Of a DNA stretch of 53,020 bases, positions 45,698 through 53,020 are shown in pieces. The stretch comes from Saksenaea vasiformis B4078. Lineage: Eukaryota > Mucoromycota > Mucoromycetes > Mucorales > Saksenaeaceae. How positions within the stretch are numbered: position 1 is the first letter of the stretch; the number at the start of each line of letters is the position of its first letter. Where the stretch lies: positions 1 through 53,020 of the forward strand of contig JNDT01001731.1 of the NCBI GenBank assembly GCA_000697055.1, read 5' to 3'. The position numbers were made by a program, and so were the translations under genes. Under the pieces are notes generated by a model, which worked only from the letters and a program-made list of their open reading frames with translations, did not search any database and was not told where the DNA came from.

Positions 45698-45752
45698 GTA
45701 CTCGTTATAAGAATATTCGATATAAGAATACTCTCGATATAAGAATACTTTT
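45698..45752 (+). repeat. Short tandem repeat beside the MITE
   Basis: Three imperfect copies of a 16-18 base unit around TCGATATAAGAATACT lie directly after the right end of the MITE-like element. Confidence 0.65.
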
Positions 45753-46057
45753 TAGGGAAACAAATTCGATGAACACTATGCTACAAACTTCACTTGAAGA
45801 ATAATTTCGATAAAGGAATAGGTTTTCTGCCTACCAGGAGTATTCTTATACTGAGTATCTCCTGTACCTTCACGGTAGACGTGATCATCGGAGTTCTGAG
45901 TATGACTGCTTTTAGCTCTGTGAAAAAATTTTTCACGAAAATTATAAATTTCGCCGCAGGCCACGCTCTGTTTCATTTTTCTTTCTATCCTTTTGGGTAA
46001 TAAAGGTGAGTTTTCTGGTTCTTTTAAAGCGTCGCGTGAACAAGCAAGGTCTTGGTC

Positions 46058-46138
46058 GAACAAAGGATGTTTTATGTCAAACAAACTAGAGTTTCTGACA
46101 ATATAGCTTCGTGCTGAAAAACCTATTCTCTGATGTTC
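46058..46138 (+). ncRNA. snR78: Box C/D snoRNA, snR78-like (25S U2421)
   Basis: This lies in host intron 1. A terminal stem GAACA/TGTTC (46058-46062 with 46134-46138) brackets a weak box C (AGGATGT, 46064-46070) and box D CTGA (46130-46133). An internal CTGA at 46095-46098 acts as D'. The guide CAAACTAGAG just before it is antisense to the conserved 25S segment CTCTAGTTTG. Counting five bases upstream of D' points to the U of GAC-U-CUAG, which is U2421 in yeast numbering, the snR78 target. Box C is the weakest element. Confidence 0.65.
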
Positions 46139-46325
46139 TCCATTGTTCTGCTTGTCTCGCTACCTCGTGTGTTTTGCGAGTTCATTGAACTAAACGAACC
46201 CTTTTGTTACAGAACCATGCATCTATCCAAAAGAAACGATGAATGATCATGGTATGACCAGTTGGATGGTTCGCTGCTTTTTAGGGTATGTACATTTTTC
46301 TTTATGATTCGAAAGGAATGGATTT

Positions 46326-46413
46326 ATTTGGCGATGATGAGGAAAATATTGTTGGAATTACCGTCTGAGTAAACCCATGCGGAAAACAATAAGGCTGTTT
46401 CCTGAGCCCAAAT
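46326..46413 (+). ncRNA. snR77: Box C/D snoRNA, snR77-like (18S U578)
   Basis: This lies in host intron 2. Perfect box C (GATGATGA, 46333-46340) and box D (CTGA, 46402-46405) are enclosed by ATTTGG/CCAAAT. D' is CTGA at 46365-46368. The guide TTGGAATTACCG before D' is antisense to the universally conserved 18S segment CGGTAATTCC. The fifth position predicts methylation of the U in CGG-U-AAUUCC, yeast U578 (E. coli 531 equivalent), the target of yeast snR77. Box C' is not obvious. Confidence 0.85.
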
Positions 46414-46590
46414 CTTCTTTCGAATCCTTTGAAGTTATATTGTTTCTGTTCACTAATATTGTGATTCAAGGATAGGAATGGATCCATAGAACCACCGTGT
46501 TCGGATACACTACCTTCCCCAACTCAGCCACTCGGTTTAGGCATGGTGAGTACCTTTTTTCCAATTGCCCATTTCCTCTTTTTTTGGGGG

Positions 46591-46682
46591 TTTTCTGTAT
46601 GATGACATTAGATGACGAGTCAGACGAGTTATTCGATGTTGACACCCTTTTTTATTTACCATTCATGCTTTACTGAAGAAAA
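46591..46682 (+). ncRNA. snR75: Box C/D snoRNA, snR75-like (25S G2288)
   Basis: This lies in host intron 3. Box C ATGATGA (46599-46605) and box D CTGA (46673-46676) sit inside the stem TTTTCT/AGAAAA. A degenerate D' (CAGA, about 46621-46624) follows the guide ATTAGATGACGAG, antisense to 25S CTCGTCATCTAAT over 13 bases. The fifth base predicts G of CCUC-G-UCAUC, yeast G2288, the snR75 target. A second antisense element before box D (CCATTCATGC) matches 25S GCATGAATGG only 19 bases further on. Confidence 0.85.
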
Positions 46683-46841
46683 TCTTTATTATTCTTTTTT
46701 GTTTATCGTTTTGAAATGAAAAAGATGACTTACAAACATTTTGCTTTGTAGATGAATGTGTTTACCTGGTGAACAAAGCCTTAGCCTAGGACCCATGATT
46801 ATTATGGTACGTAGCGCCTTGTCCTTTTTTTTTGTTGTTTC

Positions 46842-46919
46842 GCCCAGAGGATGAACTTTCAACAAAATAGACAAGCATATGTCTGACTCTTTGTGTGGAA
46901 AATCTACGTTCTGATGGGC
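46842..46919 (+). ncRNA. snR74: Box C/D snoRNA, snR74/U27-like (18S A28)
   Basis: This lies in host intron 4. Stem GCCCA/TGGGC (46842-46846 with 46915-46919), box C AGGATGA (46848-46854), D' CTGA (46883-46886) and box D CTGA (46911-46914) are all present. The guide AGACAAGCATATG is antisense to the 18S 5' end CATATGCTTGTCT over 13 bases. The fifth position predicts A28 in yeast numbering (CAU-A-UGC), the target of yeast snR74 and human U27. Confidence 0.87.
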
Positions 46920-47087
46920 TTTTGATATGAACCCTACCGTTGAATCAGATGAATAACCGTTTCTCTTTTATTACAGATGTTGCATCCCGCTTCTGTAACA
47001 AACATTGTTCTCGGTCTTTCTGGTCCTCCCCTTTATGTGGTTTTACAGGTATGTAGCGCTTTTCTTTTCAAGTGGGGGATAAAGGTG

Positions 47088-47177
47088 GCAAGGTGATGTG
47101 ATGAAGCATTTATCACGACGGTCTTCCTAAAAGTACTGAGGAAAACGGGTTCTACCCACAACTATCTGATACCTTGC
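47088..47177 (+). ncRNA. snR73: Box C/D snoRNA, snR73-like (25S C2959)
   Basis: This lies in host intron 5. A seven-pair stem GCAAGGT/ACCTTGC encloses box C GTGATGA (47098-47104) and box D CTGA (47166-47169). The guide CACGACGGTCT is antisense to 25S AGACCGTCGTG. It is followed after one base by CCTA (47126-47129), which must serve as a degenerate D'. With that D', the fifth base predicts C2959 in yeast numbering, the snR73 target. Another CTGA at 47136-47139 is too far from this guide. Confidence 0.75.
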
Positions 47178-47290
47178 ACAACGGAAAAAGGATTGGCGTG
47201 TCATTGAGATGTCTAAGATCGCATGTCTAACGTTGTCTTTTTTTTTGTTTACGTTAGGTATGTGCTACTTTTTCTACTAGGCAGAATAGA

Positions 47291-48409
47291 ATGATTACTT
47301 TTTGAATAAACATTAAGGAAGTATTATCCAAAAGAAAAAAAATCCCGTATGAAGTATGAAGTAAAATCCGTCGTTCATTGATCAAAAATTTTAATGAGCC
47401 CTTTGCATAACGAGAAACAAGCCAGTGAGGCATTTGTAAATTCCGTTGTAGTTTGTTTTACAAGGAGCCCTTGTAATCCTGACTTGGCGGCCAGATACCG
47501 TTGGCGTGACTCATCCGAGGCAGCCTGCAGCGTTGAAAAATCTTCAGTGCAAAGACTGATGTAGCAATAGTAGGCGAGAAGACACGAAGATCTTCCTGGC
47601 CAGCATTGCAGACTCATACCCTAAGCTCGGTTGACTAAAGTCAGACCAACACATAAGGTATGGGATGAATGGATACTTGAAAATGTATACATTAGAAGCT
47701 TGTTGCGGATATCTACAATAACAATAGACTTACCGGATGTTGTGAACTAAGGCAACAGCTTGTATCAAATGGACATTGTTACGATCTGCTATCGTTCATA
47801 TGGCAGGATGTTTACAATTTTGGAGAAGTTGCGCAAAAGACAATAACCGAAGACGATGGAAAGAAAAGAGCCGTAGCGCACGTTGATATTAAACGACTCA
47901 GATTATGTAAAATGGGATTCATGACGAATTCTGGCTGATTGATTACATACGTACTGGTTCCATTTAGTCATTTGGACGTAGCTCTTTGCATCACAGGTGA
48001 CTCTGTGTCTCGTTTCTCATCATATGCTAGGACACTAGCTGTCACTTTCGCTTCGCTCAAGAGCAGTCGTATTATGGGGAAAAAAAAGACAGAGAAGGAC
48101 ATGGTGAATAATATGCTTTCTATTGATATGCTTGTTCACTGGCCTTCGGTGCAGAGAACGGGGTGTGAATAATATACTTTTTAATTAATAATGCTTGATC
48201 CGTGCCTTTCAATGCGGGAGAAGTCCACTCCAAAAATGTGCTTGGAGCTCCATGCGTTCGGGTAAGCATTTTTTGCGAGTGAACTTCACATCTGGCACAG
48301 CAAGCAGGTCCCACCTTCCAAACAGAGATACTGTGGGAATACTGCCAATCAAACATTGTCAACCGTTGAAGCTAAATCTGAGCCATGATGTCTGTTTTAT
48401 TTACAATCT
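47291..48409. other. Intergenic with an unassigned minus-strand frame
   Basis: No supported gene. A minus-strand frame at 47375-47617 (containing ASDESRQRYLAAKSGLQGLL) looks protein-like, but it lacks family signatures and neighbouring exons that join to it. The rest shows no repeat of the local families. Confidence 0.3.
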
Positions 48410-48924
48410 CTATTTCTTCTGTTCTGCTTCTGCGCGAGCTGCAAGTTTCTCATACAGTTCTTTCTTTTCCTCCCGTTGCTTCTCGGTCAATCGAATACGC
48501 CAGCCCTTCATCTTGTTGCGTGCGCTGGTGCGTTGCAAATCAGCGTGTTGAATGTCCAGTTTGCACCATTCTGGGTCGGCAGGCCATTTGAATGCTTCAT
48601 CCATGGTGACAACGGCTTTTTTGTACGCGCTTTGGGTCTTTTGGAAACCTTTGGCTGTCTTTTTGAACCGTGTTGCGTAGTTCATGGTACGTACTTCCTG
48701 AACATTGACGCCGTAAATGTTCGTCAGGTAAGAATGAATATCGAACTTGTTGCAGCTCTGGGGGACACGGAAGGCAGCCTGATTCGGTTGCAAGTTCGGC
48801 GAACGGATCATTTGGAACACGATGTTGGGCAGGTACACCTTGTCTGTAGAAACATAAGTTATATAGGAAACAGAGACAAAATGCAGATCAACGTACTCAG
48901 GCCCTGTCGGAAAGGCGTACTCAT
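48410..48924 (-). CDS. MRP20: Mitochondrial large-subunit ribosomal protein uL23m
   Basis: Two exons (48924-48897 and 48843-48410) encode 153 residues. The start gives MSTPFRQGLNKVYLPN. The core shows the uL23 pattern VYLPNIVFQMIRSP, FRVPQSCNKFDIHSYLTNIY and VRTMNYATRF, followed by a basic C-terminal extension rich in Lys and Glu (TEKQREEKKELYEKL) typical of mitochondrial forms. Bacterial uL23 lines the polypeptide exit tunnel; the mitochondrial protein should do the same. Length fits short mitochondrial L23 proteins. The 53 bp intron lies after codon nine. Confidence 0.82.
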
Positions 48925-49555
48925 GGTTGCGAAAATGGAGGAAGTAGTTTAGCAGACAACCTTTCTCGATGGTTAAGAAAACCAAAACAATCAATTTCCC
49001 TGACAAAGTGTGACTTGCATTTCCCCCGGCCGCTTTTGACAAACGACTTTACACCACACTGATTTCCCATATATTCAAGAATAACTCGACGCAAAATTAT
49101 CGTAGTAAAAAACTGAATGCATGACATAAAAGAAGGAAAAAGTAGGTATGTTTTGATATGTAAAATAGAGAGAAATAATTTTTTGAATTGTTGGTCGAAA
49201 TTTTACAAACGCACCCAAAAATGTGCAAAACTCTAAGGGGGTTAACCTTGGAAAATCAGCATTTTCACCTCACTTTCGACAAAAAAATTTTTGTTTAAAA
49301 ATCCCACTATTAATTAGAGCAGGAGAAGGAGGCTGATGATACGTTATTCTTTCTTTCTTCACGTAAATACTTCTTGATAAAAACGCGAAAAAAGGATCTT
49401 TCAATGGGGATTGGCTGTCGGACATCCTGTACCTTCCATTTTGGGACTCTTCATCATCAGCTTAACTTGCTGCGTCTTAATTTATGTGACTTCCCGAGAT
49501 CAATAAAAGGAACCAAATAAAAATAAACAACGCATACACGTTCTATACAGTATTA
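48925..49555. other. Intergenic between uL23m and the transposase remnant
   Basis: No gene is seen. The region has A- and T-runs around 49180-49300 and 49380-49400. I looked for terminal inverted repeats of the downstream Mutator-like element here and found none that match its 3' end. Confidence 0.35.
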
Positions 49556-51613
49556 TCATGTCGAATTTTATTATCCAAAGATATCAAGCCATCCCTCACA
49601 CAGAAGGTTCACGTTGGAGATTGGGAAGATATCATCAAAAAGTCTCCACATGTATATGGAATGTCCTGGACGCTTTACTATTACTCGGCTGTGAAGTCTG
49701 ATAACGGTGACATGGGGGAGCAAACAGCGAAACGTGGAAAACGATCATTACATCTTTGGAAGAAGGTGTACGTGTGTCATCGTTCTGGAACTAAAAAGAA
49801 CCGGCAAGATCGTCCCTCTGGAAGCGCATCTGGTAAAGTGCGCCCCTTACAAAAATCAAGCAAGAAAATCGGCTGTATTGCTCGTCTGGTTGTTACCTGT
49901 GATCGTCAATCCCCAGAAATGGTGACAATCAAGCAGGAGGGTTCACACTGCCATCGAGTGGGATCGCTAGAAGACATTCAGTACTTACCGTTGTCCGATG
50001 ATGTAAAGGAAGCTATCCTCAGTAGACTGGAGCAAGGGTATAACCAGCGAGATATCCGTGTCGAGTTGCAGAGAAGATTTGCCCACTTCACAGCTACACA
50101 GGGGATTGAATAGTCATCATTGATTCAACACCGAGATCAGGCTTTGCACTCTGCAGATATCTACACTTTGTATCGAAAAGTACAAGAAAAAGCATCCAGA
50201 AAGAGTGCAAATGAGGTAGAATCGGTAAAGCTGTGGTTAATATATCTGGAATCGAAAGGCTACAGTGTGTTCTCAACGATCGACCAGTACAGTTTCGCCT
50301 TTTGTTCGCCATGGCAGAAAAGCCTCCTCGCTGAGTCGAATGCTTTTTGTCTCGATGCCACACATAACACCACTGCCATCTCTAGCGGCATATTGTATAC
50401 TCTTGTTGTCCGCCACAGAGTGACAGGAAACGGTTGCCCTGTCGGTTACTTCTTTACCAGAGATCAGAGCAGTCGTCCCTTGGTGAAATGGCTGACCTTC
50501 CTTAGGAACAATTGCAGTCTGAAAACGCCAACAAAGATAACAATCGACTGTAGTCTGGCTGAACAAGGTGCGATCAAGGCTGTGTTTCCAACAGTGACCG
50601 TTCAGCAATGCCTGTTCCATGTTGCTTGAGCATGGATGGATAACATCCGTACAAAAGTCAAGATTGGAAGTACAGCAGAAAATCAACGCATACACAAGAT
50701 GATCATCACCGATCTTAAATCGCTCATGTGGGAAAGAGACGTGTCATGCGCTATCGAAAAATTCGCCAAATTCGTCGAATCGTATTCGCACCACACCGTC
50801 TTCATGAATTACTTTCGCGAGCAATGGATAGACGATGACCGGATCAGGTATTGGTGTGCAGCATTCCAGCCACAGATCTTCACGAACATGGAGACCAACA
50901 ACTACGTGGAAAGCTGGCACAATCAACTCAAGACAACGTACCTCAAGCGAAAACGCAATAGACGAGTAGATCGCTTGATCTACATATTGACACATGACGT
51001 TGAATTCGATTTCAAAATGAACACGACGCGCGTTACTTTGAACATCGGAAGAATGGGTCCTGCAGAAAGAGAGAAGAAAACGAGAAATCGCTGCTCTTCA
51101 GATACCAGATGTACTTCTAGGAGAAATTGTCTCTGAACATACAGTTCGATCGTTTTCGCAGGAAGGCATTGTCCACCATATCGAAGTGCAGGATTCCACC
51201 ATGATTTCCTGCACTTGTAGAGATTTTAGCTGGCGACGTTCAGCATGTAAACACATGTTCTTACTGAAGCGTGTCAATCCTACATTGAATATTGTGCAAG
51301 GTAGAAGTCATATATATCTTTCTGCTAACATACATATCTAACCAATGCTGCAGTATTGCCTTATGGTACAAATGAACAGACTATGAATGCACATTTGATA
51401 GAGGCAACAGAAACAGTAGACGTAGCAGAGGAAAAAAGAAAGCTGGAGCAAAGGATGCAAACCTTTTTAGAAAATTTTAAGGCCGGTGACAGTTATTCCA
51501 AAGAGAAGATCATGGCAATCAAAAAACAATTCGAAGATATGGAGAAGAAGTGGGAAACAGAGGAGTTGCATCCAAACGAACACCACTCAAAGGTAATAAG
51601 CAGTCAAAAGTAA
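49556..51613 (+). pseudogene. Mutator-like transposase pseudogene with SWIM finger
   Basis: The reading runs from about IKPSLTQKVHVGDWEDIIK to a C-terminal coiled coil (LEQRMQTFLENFKAGDSYSK). The N-terminal part is a FAR1-like DNA-binding region. The central DDE domain shows FCLDATHNTT, ITIDCSLAEQGAI and CLFHVA-AW as in MULE transposases. A SWIM zinc finger follows, CTCRDFSWRRSACKHM. The frame is broken by TAG at 50111-50113, TGA at 50627-50629 and a frameshift near 51075. The intron at 51301-51353 still has good splice sites. It is therefore an inactive copy with otherwise well preserved domains. Confidence 0.8.
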
Positions 51614-51748
51614 ATAAAGAAAAAGCAGTCGTCGTTAAGTAAATCGGCAACACAAACCAACACACACCCCATACCGATTTACTTTTATGTCACAAACTTT
51701 TATTCGGTCATTGAAATCGAAAGGTGACGATTTTTCTTTATTTATCTT
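51598..51748. repeat. Palindrome joining the two transposase 3' ends
   Basis: The spacer between the two copies is an inverted repeat. AAGTAAATCGG (about 51638-51648) pairs with CCGATTTACTT (about 51676-51686), and the flanking GTAAATAAAGAAAAA pairs loosely with TTTTTCTTTATTTATC. These may be the 3' terminal inverted repeats of the two elements. Confidence 0.55.
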
Positions 51749-52420
51749 TGTGTTGACAATTGGTATTAGGAAACACTTCTTCTTTGCTCCAAGCATACTT
51801 CATAGCATCAAAATGCTTCTTTATTTCCAGGAACTTTTCAGGCGAGCATCCTTCACAGCTTTGGAACTCTTGCAGGAAGTTTTGCATTCTCTGTTCCAAG
51901 ACGGTCTTCTGTGACGCGAAGTCCAACGTGCCATCTTCCGTGTTTTGAACTGGAACAGTTGATGTCACATGTGAGTAAGTAGACACTATTAACAGCATTA
52001 CGCGTTAGAATCTGTATGCAAGTTGTTTTCTACAATACCTTGAAGGACGTTTAGGTTGGAATTGGCACGCTGGAGGAGATACATATGTTTGCATGCTACT
52101 TGGCGCCAGACGAAGTCTCTGCAGGTGCATGCTGTCATGTTCGAATTTTCGACAGAAATATCATATGCTACGCCCTCCTGTGCGAATGATCTGACAGTAT
52201 GACCCGAGACCATATCGTCAACTACAGCACTAGGTATCTGGGCAGCTGCAATCTTTCGTCGTCTTCTCTCTTTCTGCGGGCCCCATCCTTCCGACATTTG
52301 CGCTTACGCGTGCCGTGGTCATTTGGAAGTCGAACTCCACATCGTGTATTAAGATCAAGTCAGCAATGATCTTCTTGGGATCCGTTTGTTCTTTGCTATA
52401 TTTCCAATGTCGATTCACTT
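51738..52420 (-). pseudogene. Second Mutator-like transposase remnant, 3' part
   Basis: The minus strand repeats the C-terminal third of the transposase in diverged form: LILIHDVEFDFQMTTARV, the SWIM finger CTCRDFVWRQVACKHM and the coiled coil LEQRMQNFLQEFQ. Frameshifts split it into three pieces. The DDE domain is missing. It meets the first copy tail to tail, 124 bases apart. Protein identity between the copies is only about half over the coiled coil, so they are old paralogues and not a recent duplication. Confidence 0.75.
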
Positions 52421-53020
52421 GCGAGTATTATCCCTACACGATCTAACTACGTGGAAGAGCCACAGTTGGATACATACGTTCAAATGTGCAAATCTGTCTT
52501 GCAGCTGGTTTCCGTTGAATCTTACTGAAAATGATTTTCTTCCACCCCTTGCATTCTGCTTATTTTCGGGTACATTTGCACTTCATTTTGCAAAGTTTTT
52601 ATCACATCATCGAGATCCAACTGTGGCAACGTCTACCTGTGTCCCAATTATTGCTGCACTACACAATCGCTTATTATCTTCAATATGGAAGATAGCTCTG
52701 CATCTGCAAGCTTCTTGCAGGTTATTTTCTCTTTAAATAAAAGGGATAGTTTCTTTTGAGACAGGACAACACTTCCCCAGAGACCAGTTTATGACAGGAA
52801 TTGTTTGTTTGTGATTAGCTGCAGGAATATCTTTCCGATCTGACGGACAAAGAACAGGATTTACTCGCACGCAGCGATCAAACGTTGACCAATAGGCTTT
52901 AAACAGTACGAAGGTTAATATGGTTTGGTGGCCACACTGCCTGTGTAATTAATCCTGAAACGCTGGCGCCTACTGCTGAAGTTATATGGTAGGCGTAAGG
53001 TTGATAAATCCTGAAACACA
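52421..53020. other. Intergenic end of window
   Basis: No gene is supported. Near the right edge ATCCTGAAAC occurs twice (about 52953 and 53008) around an inverted pair GGCGCCTAC/GTAGGCG, which may be the edge of another repeat cut by the window. Confidence 0.3.

Larger units (their letters stand above)
45970..47290 (+). ncRNA. Non-coding snoRNA host gene, six exons
   Basis: Five introns with good signals (46006-46212, 46286-46470, 46546-46751, 46807-46976, 47049-47257) separate exons of only 55-75 bases (46213-46285, 46471-46545, 46752-46806, 46977-47048), with an incomplete first exon ending at 46005 and a last exon from 47258. The exons share no open frame. Every intron contains one box C/D snoRNA candidate whose 3' end lies 57-80 bases before the acceptor, the usual spacing for intronic snoRNAs. 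ATTATAAAT at about 45940 may be a TATA element. The guide order follows the yeast snR78-snR72 cluster. The transcript ends are not determined. Confidence 0.8.

Noticed and set aside
46114..46117. Third CTGA in host intron 1 as the D box of the snR78-like snoRNA
   Set aside because: No closing stem forms around it, whereas the CTGA at 46130 is followed by TGTTC that pairs with GAACA upstream of box C.
49661..51613. An intact Mutator-like transposase
   Set aside because: Two in-frame stops and one frameshift interrupt it, and no intron explains them.
1..53020. CRISPR arrays or prokaryotic operons
   Set aside because: No regularly spaced direct repeats were seen, and the genes are spliced with GT-AG introns, so the DNA is eukaryotic.

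Overview
The window looks like nuclear DNA of a filamentous fungus, most likely an early-diverging one (Mucoromycota, Mucoromycotina-like). Genes are split by many short GT-AG introns of about 45-75 bp. Several encoded proteins have a fungal or animal-like rather than ascomycete flavour (dipeptidyl peptidase III, DNAJC17, a LIV-1/KE4 ZIP transporter). There is also a decayed gene joining a MACPF-like region to Sel1-like repeats, a combination I associate with Mucoromycota and Glomeromycotina. No CRISPR array, operon or other prokaryotic feature is present. The lineage call is inference.

Layout: 1-3.4 kb, no gene, with a minisatellite near 2.4-2.65 kb. 3.5-4.5 kb (+), Iec1-like zinc-finger subunit of INO80. 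4.7-6.3 kb, a repeat copy and decayed coding sequence. 6.6-6.9 kb (-), small membrane protein with a PPxY motif. 7.6-8.5 kb (+), POP4, tail to tail with DPP3 (8.6-10.85 kb, -). 10.9-13 kb, coding remnants and an unrecognised spliced locus. 14.7-18.0 kb (+), 13-exon Doa4/USP8-type deubiquitinase. 18.1-25 kb, two decayed Sel1-repeat loci in opposite orientation around a repeat copy. 26.6-36.2 kb is the densest ordinary block: homeobox factor, DNAJC17, ZIP transporter, DEK_C/SWIB protein, an unknown one-helix protein and SEN2. 36.2-45.7 kb is gene-poor and rich in repeats. 45.9-47.3 kb (+) is a non-coding snoRNA host gene. 48.4-48.9 kb (-) is mitochondrial uL23. 49.5-52.4 kb holds two decayed Mutator-like transposases arranged tail to tail.

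Two results stand out. The first is a spliced non-coding host gene with one box C/D snoRNA in each of five successive introns. The guides match conserved rRNA segments so closely that four predicted methylation sites coincide with sites I know from yeast (25S U2421, 18S U578, 25S G2288, 18S A28), and a fifth with 25S C2959. The order is that of the yeast snR78-snR72 polycistron, lacking snR76 and snR72, but here it is intronic. The second is a dispersed repeat family of about 750 bp (five copies plus a fragment). It keeps a UUCG-capped hairpin, a second long hairpin with compensatory changes, a tRNA-like segment and a small spliceosomal-type intron, so it may specify a structured RNA.

Several genes act in RNA processing (POP4 of RNase P/MRP, SEN2 of the tRNA splicing endonuclease, DNAJC17 of the spliceosome, and the snoRNAs), but I see no sign that they are co-regulated. 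DPP3 carries a five-residue zinc motif, HELGH, in place of the usual six-residue HELLGH. All gene models were spliced by eye from reading frame, splice signals and family knowledge; no database was searched.
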